Below are positions 17,625 through 25,926 of a stretch of 64,000 nucleotides of DNA, in pieces. Numbering within the stretch: position 1 is the first letter of the stretch; each line of letters begins with the position of its first letter. The DNA comes from DRKI01 sp011051875 (lineage in GTDB: Bacteria > Desulfobacterota > Desulfobulbia > Desulfobulbales > Desulfobulbaceae). The DNA lies in assembly GCA_026990385.1 (NCBI GenBank), contig JALXDL010000047.1, positions 1 to 64,000 of the forward strand. The letters run 5' to 3'. The notes beneath the pieces are model-generated. The model was given only the letters and a program-made list of their open reading frames with translations. It did no database searches and was not told the DNA's origin. The translations under genes were made by a program, and so were the position numbers.

Positions 17625-18563
17625 CTAACCGTCCCGGCGGCAGAAACGGCCGAAGCCGCCCGGGATGGTGCCCGATGACCAGAAGGCCCGGCCGTGCTTG
17701 TAGTCGACAAACCAGTAGCCCCCGGGCCTGCGGGTGGCCTCGACAAAGATAAACGGCTGCTCCGGCGAGAAGCAGGGATGGAGGAACTGGTCAGCCTCGT
17801 TCTTTTCCCGCTCCATCAGGGAGAGGGCCTCGGCCATGGTCGGAAGGCGCCAGTCACTGTGCCCGGCAAACCCTTCCCGGTTGATCCGTTCCAGCTCCAG
17901 CTTCTGGGAGCGGTAGCTCATGATGTCGCTTCCGCCGCGCTGCCACATGAGACCGGTGACCAGGTCGGTGACCGTGAGATCGTCGCCGTTGTCCACGAGA
18001 CAGTTGTCAAACCGTCCCCCGGGATTGCGCTCGATATCGACGAAGTTGTACTCGCGGACCAGGGCGACCACGTCCTCCTCCACCATCTGCGCAGGCTGGT
18101 CGGGCAGGGTGACTCTCACGAGTCCCTCGGGCGCCGGCTCGTCACGGCCCGGCAGGCCCGTGGGGCCGAGACCGGGCCGAACCTCCTCGGGGATGGGAAC
18201 GATCATGGCGTCGTCCTCGGCCTCGATGACATTGTCCAGCAGCCACTGCTTCAGCTCCTCGTTGATGCCGTGGGTCCGCTCAAAGATCGCCACCTTGCCA
18301 TGGCCCTTGACACACCGCTCGATCATCTCCTGCGGCGCCAGGATCTCGGCCACCACCCGCGCATGCTTGATGCCGCGCTCCATGAGACACAGCTTCGGCG
18401 TCTCGTCCCAGGCATCGATGAAGAAGTAGTAGATCCGCTCCTTCTTGCTCCGCACCCGTTCCTTGCCGCCCCAGCTCTCAAAGGTCCCAAAGGTGTACTC
18501 CGGTGTCATTTCCCAGTCAATGGTCGGCGAACCGGCAAGATCAAGCACTTCAAACAGCCCCAT
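17625..18563 (-). CDS. DUF1566 (Lcl-type) domain protein of unknown function
   Basis: A 312-residue protein whose C-terminal third (about 210-312) has the DUF1566 pattern: VTDLVTGLMWQRGG, then GHSDWRLPTMAEALSLM, then a late YWFVDYKHGRAFWSS. The N-terminal 200 residues contain HARVVAEILAPQEMIERC and a segment about protein-like regulation (KVAIFERTHGINEELKQWLL) that I do not recognise. No signal peptide is present, unlike many DUF1566 proteins, so it is probably cytoplasmic. The start at 18563 has GGAGGA 7 bases upstream. It is divergent from glgX. Confidence 0.75.
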   Translation of the reverse strand: MGLFEVLDLAGSPTIDWEMTPEYTFGTFESWGGKERVRSKKERIYYFFIDAWDETPKLCLMERGIKHARVVAEILAPQEMIERCVKGHGKVAIFERTHGINEELKQWLLDNVIEAEDDAMIVPIPEEVRPGLGPTGLPGRDEPAPEGLVRVTLPDQPAQMVEEDVVALVREYNFVDIERNPGGRFDNCLVDNGDDLTVTDLVTGLMWQRGGSDIMSYRSQKLELERINREGFAGHSDWRLPTMAEALSLMEREKNEADQFLHPCFSPEQPFIFVEATRRPGGYWFVDYKHGRAFWSSGTIPGGFGRFCRRDG

Positions 18564-18673
18564 AAGTATTCCTCCGCAAGGGTTTTGAAAAAAAGGAAAA
18601 CAGGGTAAGATAGTCTTCCGGAAAAGCATTACTCATTCTCAACCGTATATAGTAATTATTATCTAATGTCAAG

Positions 18674-20800
18674 ATGAAAAAACCGGACCGCGTCGAGCCC
18701 GGCAGTCCCCTGCCCCTGGGTGCGACCCGTACGCCCACGGGTGTCAACTTTGCCGTCTTTTCCCGTCATGCCACGGCTGTCACCCTGGTCCTCGGCAATG
18801 GCGCCGATCCCGGGAGCACCACCGTGGAGATACCGCTTGTCCGGCAGGAGCACCGGACCGGCGATGTCTGGCATGTCCATCTCACCGGTCTGCCGGATAC
18901 CATCTGCTACGGCTACCGGATGGCCGGTCCCTTTGATCCTTCCGGCAGCGGCCACTTCTACGACGACCGGCTGGTCCTGCTCGATCCCTATGCACGCGAA
19001 CTCTGCCCCCACCGCTGGGGCGAGGCGCGCCCCTGCCTGGGGAAAAAACCCTGCAGCAGGCTGCCTGCCAGGCACTATGACTGGCAAGGCGACCGACCCC
19101 TGAACACGCCGCTCAGGGACACCGTGATCTACGAAATGCACGTGCGCGGCTTCACCCGCCATTCCTCCTCCGGGGTCCGCCACCCGGGCACCTTCCGGGG
19201 CGTGACCGAGAAGATTCCCTACCTTCGCAAGCTGGGCATCACGGCGGTGGAACTGATGCCGGTGACCGAGTTCAACGAGAACGAGGCCGTGTTCGTCAAT
19301 CCCGACACCGGGGAACGGTTGAAAAACTACTGGGGCTACAGCCCGCTCTCCTTCTTTGCCCCCAAGTCGGCCTACTGCAGCGACCCGACCCGGCCCCTGG
19401 ACGAGTTCCGGGACATGGTCAAGGCCCTGCACCGGGCCGGCATCGAGGTCATCCTCGACATCGTCTACAACCATACCGGCGAGGGCGGTGCCGACGGCCC
19501 CACCACCAGTTTCCGCGGCATCGACAACACGATCTATTACCTGCTCGACCCCTGGACCCGGGCCTATCTCAACTTCTCGGGCTGCGGCAACACCTGCAAC
19601 TGCAACCACCCCATCGTCCGCACCCTGATCATGGACGCCCTGCGCTGGTGGGTGGTGGAGATGCACGTGGACGGTTTCCGCTTCGACCTGGCCTCCATCC
19701 TGGGCCGCGACCAGAACGGCGAGGTGCTGAGCAATCCGCCGGTGGTGGAGATGATCGCCGAGGACCCGATCCTGGCCGACACCAAGATCATTGCCGAGGC
19801 ATGGGACGCGGCCGGGCTCTACCAGGTGGGCTCCTTCTCCCCGCACCACCGCTGGGCCGAGTGGAACGGCCGTTTCCGCGACGATGTCCGCGCCTTCATG
19901 CGGGGCGATCCCGGCATGGTCCCGGCCCTGGCCACCCGCATCGCGGGCAGCTCCGATCTCTACCAGCACTCCGGCCGCAGGCCCTGCAACTCCATCAACT
20001 TCATCACCAGCCACGACGGCTTCACCCTGGCCGACCTGGTCAGCTACAACGAGAAACACAACCTGGCCAACGGCGAGGACAACCGGGACGGCGACAACAA
20101 CAACCTGAGCTGGAACAGCGGCGTCGAGGGGCCCACCCGCAACCCCAGGATCCTGCAGATGCGGCTGCGCCGGATGCGGACCATGGCCGTGATCCTCTTT
20201 CTCTCCCAGGGCGTGCCCATGATGGTGGCCGGCGACGAGTTCGGCCGCAGCCAGCAGGGCAACAACAATGCCTGGTGCCAGGACAACGAGATCAGCTGGA
20301 TCAACTGGCGGCTGGCCAGGCAGAAGCGCCACCTGCTGCGCTTCTTCCGCATGCTGATCGCCCTGCGCAGGAGCCATCCCGTCTTCCGCCGGGACGAGTT
20401 CTTCCTGACCCGCACCGCCGACGAGCTGCCCGCCCACCTGGAGGAGATCACCTGGCAGGGGCTGCAGCCGGGCGAGCAGGACTGGTCCCCGGACTGCCAC
20501 ACCCTGGCCTTTACGTTGAACGGCTCAGGCATCCCCGAGGGCGAGGACGACGACTTCTTTGTCATGCTCAACGGCCACAGGGAACAGGAGGCCATCTTTA
20601 CCGTGCCGCCCCCGCCGGACCGGCACAGGGAGCGCTGCTGGAAGAAGATCATCGACACCGGGGTCGCGGCGCCCCGGGACTTTGTCGAGATCGGCAGGGC
20701 GGCCACCGTGGCCTGCGGCGCCCGGGTTCCGGTTGCCGCCATGGCCTGCATCGTGCTCCAGTCCAGGCGCAGAACAGAACAGGAAAAGGAAACAAGATGA
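18674..20800 (+). CDS. glgX: Glycogen debranching enzyme (GlgX/isoamylase type)
   Basis: A 708-residue GH13 enzyme that cleaves alpha-1,6 branches in glycogen. It has an N-terminal CBM48 beta-sandwich (TPTGVNFAVFSRHATAVTLVL) and the catalytic barrel with DIVYNHTGEG, the nucleophile in DGFRFDLASILG, the acid/base Glu in IIAEAWDAAGLYQVG and NFITSHDGFTL. The region GVPMMVAGDEFGRSQQGNNNAW is diagnostic for the GlgX/TreX group. A glycogen phosphorylase is also in the window (44.6-47.0 kb), though far away. Its stop overlaps the start of the next gene (ATGA). Confidence 0.95.
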   Translation: MKKPDRVEPGSPLPLGATRTPTGVNFAVFSRHATAVTLVLGNGADPGSTTVEIPLVRQEHRTGDVWHVHLTGLPDTICYGYRMAGPFDPSGSGHFYDDRLVLLDPYARELCPHRWGEARPCLGKKPCSRLPARHYDWQGDRPLNTPLRDTVIYEMHVRGFTRHSSSGVRHPGTFRGVTEKIPYLRKLGITAVELMPVTEFNENEAVFVNPDTGERLKNYWGYSPLSFFAPKSAYCSDPTRPLDEFRDMVKALHRAGIEVILDIVYNHTGEGGADGPTTSFRGIDNTIYYLLDPWTRAYLNFSGCGNTCNCNHPIVRTLIMDALRWWVVEMHVDGFRFDLASILGRDQNGEVLSNPPVVEMIAEDPILADTKIIAEAWDAAGLYQVGSFSPHHRWAEWNGRFRDDVRAFMRGDPGMVPALATRIAGSSDLYQHSGRRPCNSINFITSHDGFTLADLVSYNEKHNLANGEDNRDGDNNNLSWNSGVEGPTRNPRILQMRLRRMRTMAVILFLSQGVPMMVAGDEFGRSQQGNNNAWCQDNEISWINWRLARQKRHLLRFFRMLIALRRSHPVFRRDEFFLTRTADELPAHLEEITWQGLQPGEQDWSPDCHTLAFTLNGSGIPEGEDDDFFVMLNGHREQEAIFTVPPPPDRHRERCWKKIIDTGVAAPRDFVEIGRAATVACGARVPVAAMACIVLQSRRRTEQEKETR

Positions 20801-21330
20801 GCACATCCCATGAACTCAGCCTGCTTTTTCTGGGTGATTCCCTGGTGGAATGGGGAGACTGGGACAGGTTGCTGCCCGGATACAGGGTGATCAACAGGGG
20901 CCGGGCCGGGGAACGGGTGGAAGAGCTGGCCGCCCGGATCCCGGCCGAGCTGGCGGCGGTCCCGGACCCGGACCGGATCCTGATCATGTCCGGGACCAAC
21001 AACCTGCTCATGGAGGACCCCTGCTTTCCCATGATCCTCAAGACCATGCTGCCGCGGGTGCGGGAGCTCTGCCCGGGGACGCCGGTCATCCTCCACTCCA
21101 TGGCGCCCATGCGCCTCGACTGGCTGGCCGGGGAGCGGATCGGGACGGCCAACCGGCAGTTGCTGGAAGTAGCCCGTGCCACGGGCTGCGAGTTCCTGGA
21201 CCTTGTGGCCCCGTTCACCGACCAGTGCCCGCCCGGCGGCCGCCCCTGTTTCCTGGATGACAACATCCACCTGAGCAGCCGCGGCTACGCGGTCTGGGCC
21301 GAGGCCATCCGCACCCACCTGGAGCACTGA
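20797..21330 (+). CDS. SGNH/GDSL-family hydrolase
   Basis: A 177-residue esterase-like protein. The blocks are GDSLVEWG (nucleophile Ser), Gly in the NRGRAGERV region, IMSGTNNLL (Asn of block III) and LDDNIHLSSRGYAVW (catalytic Asp-x-x-His). It has no signal peptide, so it is likely cytoplasmic. It overlaps glgX by four bases (ATGA) and is probably co-translated with it; a role in removing acyl groups from sugars is only a guess from that link. Confidence 0.85.
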   Translation: MSTSHELSLLFLGDSLVEWGDWDRLLPGYRVINRGRAGERVEELAARIPAELAAVPDPDRILIMSGTNNLLMEDPCFPMILKTMLPRVRELCPGTPVILHSMAPMRLDWLAGERIGTANRQLLEVARATGCEFLDLVAPFTDQCPPGGRPCFLDDNIHLSSRGYAVWAEAIRTHLEH

Positions 21331-21483
21331 CCTGCCAACCGGCTCCGGCGGATTGCCATGGAACCGGCACCAACGGTTGACAGCCGGCGGTCAACCTCTT
21401 ATATGTTTTCTCGTCGGCTGTCCCGGCCTGCCAGCCAGGGCCGGAGCAGTCCGTTTACCACGAACTTAACAGGGAGATTTTCC

Positions 21484-22350
21484 ATGCAGCAATCGCGTTT
21501 TCTCATTATCAGTGCAGCTCTTCTCCTCATGCTGGGCGGTCCGGCCCTGGCCGCGGCCGGCGCGGAGCAGAAGGGCGACGCTGCCACGGTCCAGGCAGAC
21601 CTGAACGGCAAACCGGTCAAGGGCAAGGTGGTGCAGACCATCAATGCCGCCGGCTACACCTACCTGCAGGTGGACACGGACCAGGGCAAGGTCTGGGTCG
21701 CCATCCCCGAAAGCCAGGTCAAAGTGGGCCAGGAGGTGGTCTGCAATCCGGGGATGGAGATGACCAACTTCCAGTCCAAGACCCTGAAACGCACCTTTGA
21801 CAAGATCGTCTTCTCCTCCGGCCTGGGCGGTGAAGGCAGGATCCAGGCCGCTCCGCACGGCGCGATGGGTGGAGGCGGCGAGAGTTTTGCCGATGCCCTG
21901 CAGGCGGAAGGCGCCGCATCACCCCACGGCGGCATGGGGGCAGGCATGGGAGCCGGCATGGGCGCGGCAATGGCCGGCAGTGCTGCCAACCCCAGCGGCT
22001 CGGCCGGGGCCATCGTGCCGTCCGCCGACATCACGGTGGACAAGGCCAAGGGTGAGAATGCCTATACCGTGGGAGAGTGCTTTGACCAGGCCGACCAGCT
22101 CAACGGCAAAAAGGTCCGGGTCCGCGGCCAGGTGATGAAGGTCTCGCACATGATCATGGGCAAGAACTGGGTCCACCTGCAGGACGGCTCCGGCAACCCG
22201 CTCAAGAACACCCATGACCTGGTGGTCACCACCCAGGCCGATCCGAAGGTGGGCTCCGTGGTGGTGGTGGAGGGCACCCTGCATGCCAAAAAAGATTTCG
22301 GCGCAGGCTACAAGTACGACGCCATCATCGAGGACGCCGAGGTCAAGTAG
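21484..22350 (+). CDS. Exported protein with two OB-fold-like domains and a Gly/Met-rich linker
   Basis: A 288-residue protein with a signal peptide (FLIISAALLLMLGGPALA). Residues about 30-105 read as a first OB-like barrel (GKVVQTINAAGYTYLQVDTD..GKVWVAIP). A linker follows with repeated GAGMGAGMGA near residue 155. Residues about 195-285 form a second OB-like domain of the NrfJ type (LNGKKVRVRGQVMKVSHMIMGKNWVHLQDG). Members of this second type often accompany c-type cytochromes, but none is adjacent here. The start at 21484 has AGGGAGA upstream. Function unknown. Confidence 0.75.
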   Translation: MQQSRFLIISAALLLMLGGPALAAAGAEQKGDAATVQADLNGKPVKGKVVQTINAAGYTYLQVDTDQGKVWVAIPESQVKVGQEVVCNPGMEMTNFQSKTLKRTFDKIVFSSGLGGEGRIQAAPHGAMGGGGESFADALQAEGAASPHGGMGAGMGAGMGAAMAGSAANPSGSAGAIVPSADITVDKAKGENAYTVGECFDQADQLNGKKVRVRGQVMKVSHMIMGKNWVHLQDGSGNPLKNTHDLVVTTQADPKVGSVVVVEGTLHAKKDFGAGYKYDAIIEDAEVK

Positions 22351-22366
22351 AACCACCCGGCCCTTC

Positions 22367-22412
22367 CGCACCGGTGCCGGCGGCCTGCCCGGCGGCACCG
22401 GTCTCTTTTCTT
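22367..22412 (+). terminator. Hairpin with T-rich tail after the OB-fold gene
   Basis: Arms containing ACCGGTGCC and GGCACCGGT, at least 9 bp with further partial pairing inside, are followed by CTCTTTTCTTT. This fits a rho-independent terminator for the preceding gene. Confidence 0.6.
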
Positions 22413-22428
22413 TGCCGCGATAGCCGCT

Positions 22429-23016
22429 ATGGTGCCTGACCTGTACGGAAAAATCGATCCTGCCAGGCTCGGTTTCGACTTTGACGGCGTGATCGCCGAC
22501 ACGGCCGAGGCCTTCCTGCGGCTGGCCTGCGAAAAGTACAACCGCTGCGATATCCGGCTCGAGGACATCACCTGCTTTGCAGTGGAAGAGTGTCTTGACA
22601 TGGAGGCGGATATCATCCGCGCCATCTTCATGGAGGTGCTCCTCGACTCGGTGGCGACTGGACTCAAGCCCATGCCGGACGCGGTGGAGGTCCTGGGCGA
22701 ACTGAGCGAGGTGGCGCCGGTGACCGTGGTCACGGCCCGGCCCGAGCCTGAACCGGTGCGCGCCTGGATGCGGACGGTCCTGCCGCCCTCCACCCTGCCC
22801 CGAATCCGCATCGTGGCCATGGGCGCCCATGACGACAAACCCCGGCACATCCTGGACCACCGCCTGACCCACTTCATCGACGACCGGGCCGAGACCTGCC
22901 TGCAACTGGCAGAAGCGGGCATCCGGCCCATCGTGTATGCCCAGCCCTGGAACCGCAACGGGCACGGCCTGCCCACGGTCAGCTGCTGGCGCGAAATCCG
23001 GGCGCTCTGCCTCTGA
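22429..23016 (+). CDS. HAD-superfamily hydrolase, 5'-nucleotidase (NT5C)-like
   Basis: A 195-residue HAD phosphatase with motif I FDFDGVIADT (nucleophile and acid Asp), motif II Thr in VTVVTARPE, and motif IV FIDDRAETCL. A short helical cap lies between. The overall pattern resembles small nucleotidase-type HAD proteins (5'(3')-deoxyribonucleotidase-like), but the substrate is not certain. The ATG at 22429 has no clear ribosome site. It stands alone between a terminator-like hairpin and the Nudix gene. Confidence 0.8.
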   Translation: MVPDLYGKIDPARLGFDFDGVIADTAEAFLRLACEKYNRCDIRLEDITCFAVEECLDMEADIIRAIFMEVLLDSVATGLKPMPDAVEVLGELSEVAPVTVVTARPEPEPVRAWMRTVLPPSTLPRIRIVAMGAHDDKPRHILDHRLTHFIDDRAETCLQLAEAGIRPIVYAQPWNRNGHGLPTVSCWREIRALCL

Positions 23017-23116
23017 CGTATTGCCTGTCTGCTTCTGTCCGGGTTACGCGAACAGCGGAGACAGAACATCATTGCCGCAGGCGCAATCCGATCTGTCTTC
23101 TGTTGAGAGGTCAGCC

Positions 23117-23539
23117 ATGCGATGTCCACACTGCGGGGCCGAGATCCCCGTGTACAGAAATCCGGTGCCCACCGTCGATATCATCATCGAGACCGGCGGT
23201 GGCATCGTGCTCATCAAACGGAAAAACCCGCCCCATGGCTGGGCCCTGCCGGGCGGATTCGTGGACTACGGGGAATCGTTCGAAAAGGCTGCCGTGCGTG
23301 AGGCACGGGAGGAGACCGGCCTTGACGTGCGCCTGGTCCGGCAGTTCCACACCTACTCCGACCCTGACCGCGACCCGCGCCAGCACACGGCATCAACGGT
23401 CTTCATCGCCACGGCCCAGGGCAGCCCCCGGGGGGCCGATGATGCCGCCGAGGCCGCTATCTTCACCCGGGACAACCTGCCGCCGCTGGTCTTCGATCAC
23501 GCGCGTATCCTTGCCGACTACTTTGACAAGATCTACTGA
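23117..23539 (+). CDS. Nudix hydrolase with zinc ribbon N-terminus
   Basis: A 140-residue Nudix enzyme. The Nudix box is complete: GGFVDYGESFEKAAVREAREETGLD split across residues about 45-70, with the REAREE metal ligands. The N-terminus MRCPHCGAEIP carries a CxxC knuckle that many ADP-ribose pyrophosphatase-like members have. It probably hydrolyses an ADP-sugar or similar nucleotide. It converges on the small membrane gene at 23544. Confidence 0.9.
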   Translation: MRCPHCGAEIPVYRNPVPTVDIIIETGGGIVLIKRKNPPHGWALPGGFVDYGESFEKAAVREAREETGLDVRLVRQFHTYSDPDRDPRQHTASTVFIATAQGSPRGADDAAEAAIFTRDNLPPLVFDHARILADYFDKIY

Positions 23540-23543
23540 ACGG

Positions 23544-23705
23544 TCAGAACAGCGCCTTCAGGACCGTGTACACAAGGAGCCCCACACCTATGGAGCCGTA
23601 CATGAGCAGTCAGGGCATGCAGTCGCTGCCGGACCGGCGCAGGATCAGGATGAAGGAGACGATACCGGCCAGCAGCGCCACTGCAAGGAGAAAAAAATCT
23701 TTCAT
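23544..23705 (-). CDS. Small two-helix membrane selenoprotein with C-x-x-Sec motif (candidate, in-frame TGA)
   Basis: The ATG at 23705, preceded by AGAGAGG six bases away, opens a 31-codon frame with a hydrophobic helix (FFLLAVALLAGIVSFILIL) and the sequence SGSDCMP. A TGA at 23612-23610 follows, and the same frame then continues for 21 more codons as a second hydrophobic helix (YGSIGVGLLVYTVL) to a normal stop at 23544. Reading the TGA as selenocysteine gives a 53-residue protein with C29-x-x-U32 between two membrane helices, a typical redox layout. A hairpin at 23578-23597 resembles a bacterial SECIS. I know of no described family with this form. If TGA is a true stop, this is a 31-residue peptide. 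It lies downstream of typA on the same strand. Confidence 0.7.
23578..23612 (-). promoter_or_regulatory. Candidate bacterial SECIS element of the small membrane protein
   Basis: On the minus strand the TGA is followed, 12 bases later, by a 7-bp stem (GGCTCCA with TGGGGCT, two or three wobbles) and the loop TAGGTG. If the T-G closing pair forms, the apical loop is AGGT, close to the AGGTCT loop of E. coli fdhF and at nearly the same distance from the TGA. SelB would bind here to insert Sec. Confidence 0.65.
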
Positions 23706-23854
23706 CGGCTACCTCTCTTGTCCGAACGACTCTCCGCCAGCCGCGCCCTTCCCGGCCGGACCGGCGGAGCAGTGATTCCCCGGCCCGGATACTGGCGCCG
23801 GACCATTGGCGACATGGTGTATTCATCCTGCCGTGGAACCTGTGCCCATGCGGG

Positions 23855-25660
23855 CTAGGCCCTGAGCTTCACGCCCTGCCGCTTGCGCAGCCGGATGGCC
23901 CTGGGGGTGATCTCCACCAGCTCGTCGTCATTGATATACGATATGCAGTCTTCCAGGCTCATGTCAACCGGCGGTGTCAGGATAACCGCCTCGTCGGAGC
24001 CCGAGGCCCGCATGTTGGTCAGCTTCTTGCCCTTGGCCGGGTTGACGACCAGGTCGGCGGGCCGGCAGTGCTCGCCGATGATCTGGCCCTGGTAGGTCTC
24101 CACGCCCGGGCCCACGAACAGCCTGCCCCGGTCCTGGAGATTGAACAGGGCATAGGCCACGGTTGTGCACGGCTGCTTGACCACCATCACGCCGTTGATA
24201 CGGTTCTGGATCTCCCCGGCATGGGGCCCCCACTCGGCAAAGACATAGTTCATCACCCCCATGCCGCGGGTATCGGTCATGAACTCGGAGCGGTAGCCGA
24301 GCAGGCCGCGGGTGGGGACCTTGAACTTCATGCGGGCCATGGAGTTCTCCACCTGCATATCCAGGAGCACGCCCTTGACCTTGCCCAGCTTCTCGATCAC
24401 CACGCCCTGGAACTGCTCATCCACGTCCACGGTCAGCTCTTCGTAGGGTTCCACGGTCCGGCCGTTCTCCTCGCGCATGATGACGTGGGGACGGGTGACC
24501 TGGAACTCGTAGCCCTCGCGCCGCATCTTCTCGATCAGGATGGAGAGATGGAGTTCACCGCGGCCGGCGACCCGGAAGCCCACGCCCTCGGTGAGCGGCT
24601 CCACCTGCAGGGCCACGTCGGCCAGGGTCTCGCGGTGCAACCGCTCCTCCAGGTGGCGCGAGGTGACGAACTTGCCGTCCTGGCCGGCAAAGGGCGAGTC
24701 GTTGGGAATGAAGTTCATGGAGATGGTGGGCGGATCGATCTCGATGAGCGGCAGGGGCCGGGGATCGTCGGGATCGGTGAAGGTGACGCCCACCGTCACA
24801 TCCTCCATGCCGGCCACGGCCACGATATCACCCGCCGCGGCACTTTCCACCGGCACCTGCTGGTCACCGGCAAAGGCGAAGATCTTGTTGATCCGCACCG
24901 GCGCCACCGAGCCGTCCCTGCGGACCACGGCCACGTTGCGATTGAGGCTGATCCGGCCGTTGACCAGCTTGCCGATTCCCAGCCGGCCAAGATAGGGGGA
25001 ATAGTCGATGGTGTTGATCTGGAGCTGCAGGGGCGCATCCGGGTCGCCGGCCGGCGGCGGCACGTGGTTGACGATCATCTCCGAGACCACGTCCATGCCG
25101 GTCCCGGGCGTCACCTCTTCATCGGGCTCGCGGATGGCGTAGCCGGCCTTGGCCGAGGCATAGACCACGGGAAAATCCAGGATCTCGTCGGGTGCGTCGA
25201 GCCGGACCAGCAGGTCGAAGACCTGGTCCACCACCCAGTCGCAGCGGGCGGCCGGCTTATCGATCTTGTTGACCACCACCAGGATGGGCAGGTCCGCGGC
25301 CAGGGCCTTCTTGACCACGAAAAAGGTCTGGGGCATGGGTCCTTCCTGGGCGTCCACCAGCAGGACCGCGCCGTCAGCCATGCGCAGCACCCGCTCCACC
25401 TGGCCGCCGAAGTCGGCATGGCCGGGGGTGTCGATGATGTTGATCCGAAAACCATTATAGGTATAGGAGCCATTCTTGGAGGCAATGGTGATGCCCCTCT
25501 CCCGCTCCAGGTCCATGGAATCCATCAGCCGCTCGGCAACCTGCTGGTTGTCGCGGAACATACCGCTCTGGCGGAAGAGCTGGTCGACCAGGGTGGTCTT
25601 GCCGTGATCAACGTGGGCAATGATGGCCACGTTGCGTATCTTTTCCTGTTCCTGCTTCAT
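23855..25660 (-). CDS. typA: GTP-binding protein TypA/BipA
   Basis: A 601-residue translational GTPase involved in ribosome assembly and stress adaptation. The G motifs are AHVDHGKTTL (G1), the RGITI switch (G2), DTPGHADFGG (G3), NKIDKPAA (G4) and the ASAKAG G5. The TypA-specific C-terminus is visible (ANMRASGSDEAVILTPP and DDELVEITPRAIRLRK). The ATG at 25660 with GGAGAG upstream was chosen; an in-frame upstream ATG would add 22 unlike residues. It is downstream of the helicase gene on the same strand but separated by 266 bases. Confidence 0.96.
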   Translation of the reverse strand: MKQEQEKIRNVAIIAHVDHGKTTLVDQLFRQSGMFRDNQQVAERLMDSMDLERERGITIASKNGSYTYNGFRINIIDTPGHADFGGQVERVLRMADGAVLLVDAQEGPMPQTFFVVKKALAADLPILVVVNKIDKPAARCDWVVDQVFDLLVRLDAPDEILDFPVVYASAKAGYAIREPDEEVTPGTGMDVVSEMIVNHVPPPAGDPDAPLQLQINTIDYSPYLGRLGIGKLVNGRISLNRNVAVVRRDGSVAPVRINKIFAFAGDQQVPVESAAAGDIVAVAGMEDVTVGVTFTDPDDPRPLPLIEIDPPTISMNFIPNDSPFAGQDGKFVTSRHLEERLHRETLADVALQVEPLTEGVGFRVAGRGELHLSILIEKMRREGYEFQVTRPHVIMREENGRTVEPYEELTVDVDEQFQGVVIEKLGKVKGVLLDMQVENSMARMKFKVPTRGLLGYRSEFMTDTRGMGVMNYVFAEWGPHAGEIQNRINGVMVVKQPCTTVAYALFNLQDRGRLFVGPGVETYQGQIIGEHCRPADLVVNPAKGKKLTNMRASGSDEAVILTPPVDMSLEDCISYINDDELVEITPRAIRLRKRQGVKLRA

Positions 25661-25926
25661 AACTCTCCGAAATATGGGCCCGGCCAGGGCCATAAAAACA
25701 ATACGCCCGGACGCGAACACTGCCATCTCGTGCAGGCGCAGTCATCCGGTCCGGGAAAAAACGGGACATGAAAAACAGCAGACTGTACAGGGGAAACGAC
25801 AAAAAGACAAGGAGATTGACAAAAGATGCGCAAACGGACCGCTCACCGCCCTTGCCACCGGTTTTTTGCCGGCATCCCTGCAGCCGGCGGCCGGGAGACC
25901 GGCTGGCAGGACGAGAGCCCCGGGCG

